Shown: piece after piece, positions 61,681 through 64,000 of the stretch | How positions within the stretch are numbered: position 1 is the first letter of the stretch | How the letters are laid out: every line of letters starts with the position of its first letter | Assembly (NCBI GenBank): GCA_030403585.1 | Contig: JAUEPE010000013.1 | Coordinates: 78,352-142,351 of the forward strand | Direction of reading: 5' to 3' | Source of the DNA: Frankia sp. RB7 | GTDB taxonomy: Bacteria > Pseudomonadota > Alphaproteobacteria > Rhizobiales > Xanthobacteraceae | DNA: 64,000 bases | Notes under the pieces: model-generated | Seen by the model: only the letters and a program-made list of their open reading frames with translations | Told to the model about the DNA's origin: nothing | Database searches by the model: none | Made by a program: the position numbers and the translations under genes

Positions 61681-62454
61681 TTAGCGCTCGGCAAAGGCCT
61701 TTTCGACCACGAACTGCGCCGGTTCACCGTGGTTGCCTTCGACAAAGCCGCGCTCGCTGAGGAGCACGCGGGTGTCGGCGACCAGCGCCGGGCTGCCGCA
61801 GATCATGACGCGGTCATGGGCTGCTTCCAGCCCCGGCAGGCCGATATCGTCGAAAAGCTTGCCCGAGGTGATGAGGTCGGTGATGCGGCCGCGGTTGCGG
61901 AAGGGATCGCGGGTCACGGTCGGATAGTAGATGAGCTGAGCGCGGATATAGTCGCCGAGCATCTCGTCCTTCGGCAGGTGCTCGTTGATCATCTCGCCAT
62001 AGGCGAGTTCCTTGACGTGCCGACAGCCGTGCAGCAGCACGACCTTCTCGAAGCGCTCGTAGGTCTCGGGATCCTTGATCACGCTCAGAAACGGCGCGAG
62101 CCCCGTGCCGGTGCCGATCAAATAGAGGTTTCGCCCCTCTTCCAGATTGTCAATGACAAGCGTGCCGGTGGCCTTGCGGCTGACGATGATCTCGTCGCCT
62201 TCCTTGAGATGCTGGAGCCGCGAGGTCAGCGGGCCGTCCGGCACCTTGATCGAGAAGAATTCGAGGGTGTCCTCGTAATTGGCGCTGGCGACGCTGTAGG
62301 CCCGCAGCAGCGGCTTCTCGCCGACCTTGAGCCCGATCATGGTGAACTCGCCGTTACGGAAACGGAAGGTCGGGCTGCGGGTGGTCTTGAAGGAGAACAG
62401 CGTATCGGTCCAGTGGTGGACGCTCAAAACGCTTTCCTGATTGAAATTGCTCAT
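61681..62454 (-). CDS. fpr: Ferredoxin/flavodoxin-NADP+ reductase (Fpr)
   Basis: FAD enzyme of 257 aa, subclass I bacterial FNR, transferring electrons between NADPH and ferredoxin/flavodoxin. The FAD motif is LRAYSVAS, the pyrophosphate region SRLQHLKEGDEI, the NADP motif GTGTGLAPFLS and the C-terminus FVVEKAFAER, typical of alphaproteobacterial Fpr. It is divergent from the enamidase gene with an 18-bp palindrome between. Roles in oxidative stress and supply of reduced ferredoxin to oxygenases are known for the family. Confidence 0.93.
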   Translation of the reverse strand: MSNFNQESVLSVHHWTDTLFSFKTTRSPTFRFRNGEFTMIGLKVGEKPLLRAYSVASANYEDTLEFFSIKVPDGPLTSRLQHLKEGDEIIVSRKATGTLVIDNLEEGRNLYLIGTGTGLAPFLSVIKDPETYERFEKVVLLHGCRHVKELAYGEMINEHLPKDEMLGDYIRAQLIYYPTVTRDPFRNRGRITDLITSGKLFDDIGLPGLEAAHDRVMICGSPALVADTRVLLSERGFVEGNHGEPAQFVVEKAFAER

Positions 62455-62518
62455 CTCAGCTTCCCTGTCGCGTCAATTGCGGTTCCGAGGCCGGCAGCTA
62501 TGCGTCGTTTGTACACGA

Positions 62519-62536
62519 TCATTCGTATACTAATGA
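62519..62536. promoter_or_regulatory. 18-bp near-perfect palindrome between fpr and the enamidase gene
   Basis: TCATT-C-GTATAC-T-AATGA is symmetric at 16 of 18 positions, with a GTATAC centre. The core CGTATACT resembles the TTGTATACAA sites of FCD-type GntR regulators. It overlaps a -10-like TATACT (62526-62531) on the enamidase strand. No regulator gene is adjacent. Confidence 0.55.
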
Positions 62537-62611
62537 ATAATCCTGCTTGATCCCGCCGTCAAGGCTGCCCAAGATCGAAAGCGTTGCAGTTAGGAATAAG
62601 GAGACCCTTCC

Positions 62612-63808
62612 ATGGCGCATGACGCACCCCAGGCCACCGGACCCTCGAAGCTCGTGATCCGCAATATCGGCCTGATCCTGTCCGGCGCGATGGAAAAGCC
62701 GATCCTGGACGGCGACACCATCGTCGCCGAGAACGGCAAGATCACCGCGATCGGCCGCTTCAAGGATCTCGACACCGAAGGCGCGACCACCCTCGTCGAG
62801 GCCAACGGCACCACCGTCGCGCCCGGCCTGATCGACAGCCACGTCCACCCTGTCGCGGGCGACTGGACGCCGCGGCAGAACCAGATCGGCTGGATCGACA
62901 GCAACCTCCACGGCGGCGTCACCACGATGATTTCCGCCGGCGAGGTTCACATGCCCGGCCGTCCGCGCGACGTCGTCGGACTGAAAGCCATGGCGATCTT
63001 CGCACAGCGCGCCTTCTGGAATTTGCGGCCCGGCGGCGTGAAGGTTCACGCCGGTGCGCCCGTGATCGAATGCGAGATGGTCGAGGAGGATTTCAAGGAG
63101 CTGGCCGCGGCCGGCGTCAAGCTGCTCGGCGAAGTCGGCCTCGGCGGCGTCAAGGACGGCCCCACCGCGCGAAAGATGGTCGGCTGGGCCCGCAAATACG
63201 GCATCCAGAGCACGATCCACACCGGCGGCCCCTCGATCCCCGGCTCCGGCCTGATCGACAAGGACGTGGTGCTGGAGGCCGACACCGACGTGATCGGCCA
63301 TATCAACGGCGGCCACACCGCCCTGCCCGACGATCAGATCCGTTGCATCTGCGAGGGCTGCAAGCGCGGCCTCGAACTCGTGCACAACGGCAATGAGCGC
63401 TCCGCCCTGTTCACGCTGCGCATCGCGCGCGAGATGGGCGATCTGCATCGCGTCATCCTCGGCACCGACGCGCCCGCCGGCTCCGGCGTGCAGCCGCTCG
63501 GCATTCTGCGCATGGTCTCGATGCTGTCCTCGCTCGGCGATCTGCCGGCCGAGGTCGCCTTTTGTCTCGCCACCGGCAACACCGCGCGGATGCGCGAGCT
63601 CGATTGCGGCCTGATCGAGGTCGGCCGCTCCGCCGACTTCGTCATCATGGACAAGGCGCAGCATTCAGCCGGCAAGACCATCCTGGAGAGCGTCCAGCTC
63701 GGCGACCTCCCCGGCATCGGCATGACCATCATCGATGGCATCGTGCGCACGCAACGCAGCCGGAATACGCCGCCGGCGGGCAGGGTGCCGGAAGTGGTGG
63801 CGAAATAA
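62612..63808 (+). CDS. Enamidase-like amidohydrolase (6-oxo-1,4,5,6-tetrahydronicotinate amidohydrolase family)
   Basis: Cyclic amidohydrolase of 398 aa. It starts with a beta sandwich (LVIRNIGLILSGAMEKPILDGDTIVAENG), then the HxH metal pair in DSHVHPVAGDW (H77, H79), HAGAPVIECEM, TGGPSIPGSGLIDKD, GHINGGHTALPDDQI and LGTDAPAGSGVQPLGILRM. This set matches enamidase of Eubacterium barkeri, which opens the ring in nicotinate fermentation. AAGGAGA precedes the ATG. No other nicotinate genes are nearby, so the substrate could be a different cyclic amide. Confidence 0.82.
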   Translation: MAHDAPQATGPSKLVIRNIGLILSGAMEKPILDGDTIVAENGKITAIGRFKDLDTEGATTLVEANGTTVAPGLIDSHVHPVAGDWTPRQNQIGWIDSNLHGGVTTMISAGEVHMPGRPRDVVGLKAMAIFAQRAFWNLRPGGVKVHAGAPVIECEMVEEDFKELAAAGVKLLGEVGLGGVKDGPTARKMVGWARKYGIQSTIHTGGPSIPGSGLIDKDVVLEADTDVIGHINGGHTALPDDQIRCICEGCKRGLELVHNGNERSALFTLRIAREMGDLHRVILGTDAPAGSGVQPLGILRMVSMLSSLGDLPAEVAFCLATGNTARMRELDCGLIEVGRSADFVIMDKAQHSAGKTILESVQLGDLPGIGMTIIDGIVRTQRSRNTPPAGRVPEVVAK

Positions 63809-63822
63809 GCCGGGGAAACAGT

Positions 63823-63839
63823 GCCGTAGGGTGGGTTAG
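63823..63839. repeat. Truncated dispersed intergenic repeat
   Basis: GCCGTAGGGTGGGTTAG is the left half of a common dispersed element whose full form, as I recall it, continues with a return arm ending in AACCCACC. Here the return arm is missing and IS-like sequence begins right after TTAG, so the repeat seems to have been split by insertion. Confidence 0.55.
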
Positions 63840-64000
63840 TACTACTGAGTCATTCGGTCGCGCCCGCGGGGGCGGAGAATCAAATATTTGAAGAGATTCA
63901 CAGATTGGCACGTGGAGGGCCAGATGGATCTCAATCAGGGTGAAGGCAGCGAGGCACGGTTTGCGGGGTATGTAGCTGGGCTTGGAAGCGTGATCGGTCA
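63840..64000 (+). mobile_element. Left end of an IS701-family insertion sequence (continues past the window)
   Basis: From 63840 the sequence no longer matches the preceding repeat and leads to a transposase start at 63924. The four bases before it, TTAG (63836-63839), fit the YTAR-type 4-bp target duplication I associate with the IS701 family. The terminal inverted repeat would start TACTACTGAGTC, but its right-hand mate is outside the window, so the end is provisional. Confidence 0.55.
63924..64000 (+). CDS. IS701-family transposase, N-terminal 25 residues (cut by the window edge)
   Basis: An ATG 6 bp after GGAGGG opens a frame to the window end. The fragment contains ARFAGYVAGLGSVIG, which resembles the N-terminus of IS701-type DDE transposases (FAxYVEGLxSVIGHADR). 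The catalytic residues are outside the window, so intactness cannot be judged. Confidence 0.6.
   Translation, partial: MDLNQGEGSEARFAGYVAGLGSVIG

Noticed and set aside
1..64000. CRISPR arrays, rRNA genes, prophage or integrative-element attachment sites
   Set aside because: No regularly spaced repeats, phage-type gene runs or integrase genes were seen. The tRNA-Gln gene has no integrase or duplicated tRNA 3' end nearby.

Overview
The window reads as a stretch of chromosome from a high-GC alphaproteobacterium, most likely Bradyrhizobium or a close relative in the Nitrobacteraceae. That placement is inference. It rests on strong GC bias at third codon positions, many solute-binding proteins for ABC and tripartite transporters, small DUF6894-type and micro-proteins, LuxR-type regulators in series, and dispersed intergenic palindromes. 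Genes are dense: no gap between genes exceeds about 250 bp. I see no CRISPR array, prophage or rRNA. There is one tRNA (Gln, CUG). The only mobile element is the left end of an insertion sequence at the right edge.

Layout. 1-217: C-terminus of a TetR regulator. 199-4826: a complete branched-chain-amino-acid type ABC importer (livFGMH plus binding protein). 5072-9859: inositol catabolism genes (iolE, iolD; divergent iolG and an inositol-monophosphatase homologue). 9925-10505: a DUF1428 protein whose ribosome-binding site lies in a hairpin, then tRNA-Gln. 10686-16919: a probable acid-sugar catabolic operon (Bug receptor, iron alcohol dehydrogenase, PdxA2, DUF1537 kinase, DapA-type aldolase) under a divergent IclR regulator. 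16956-24349: small protein, RNase Z, TetR-controlled RND efflux pump, TSUP permease. 24364-30300: two overlapping small genes, three paralogous LuxR regulators, DUF6894 and an AraC regulator. 30508-33519: small or hypothetical genes, a MaoC hydratase and a lytic transglycosylase.

33648-40553: shikimate-dehydrogenase-like protein and Baeyer-Villiger-type monooxygenase, divergent from acyl-CoA ligase, a GH172 (DUF2961) protein and acyl-CoA dehydrogenase. 40648-45557: a MarR-FUSC-DUF1656-HlyD efflux operon divergent from an MFS exporter. 45568-49145: an amino-acid-type binding protein divergent from a pair of cytosine-deaminase-like amidohydrolases. 49283-58717: a 2-pyrone-4,6-dicarboxylate (PDC)/4-oxalomesaconate catabolic block (ligK- and galB-like genes, dctA, two ligI-like genes, TetR, Bug receptor, binding protein). 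58731-63808: MscS channel, DUF763 protein, small protein, ferredoxin-NADP reductase and enamidase. The right edge holds the start of an IS701-type transposase inserted at a TTAG site in a dispersed repeat.

How it fits together. Most of the window is catabolic and transport capacity for plant- and soil-derived small acids and polyols, each block with its own local regulator. Several intergenic regions hold strong palindromes that look like operators: IclR at 15989-16005, TetR at 19004-19019, TetR at 56820-56837, and unassigned ones at 36435-36452 and 62519-62536. The most interesting blocks are the acid-sugar operon, the PDC block with an apparently exported second PDC hydrolase next to a tricarboxylate receptor, and the GH172 gene between fatty-acyl-type genes.
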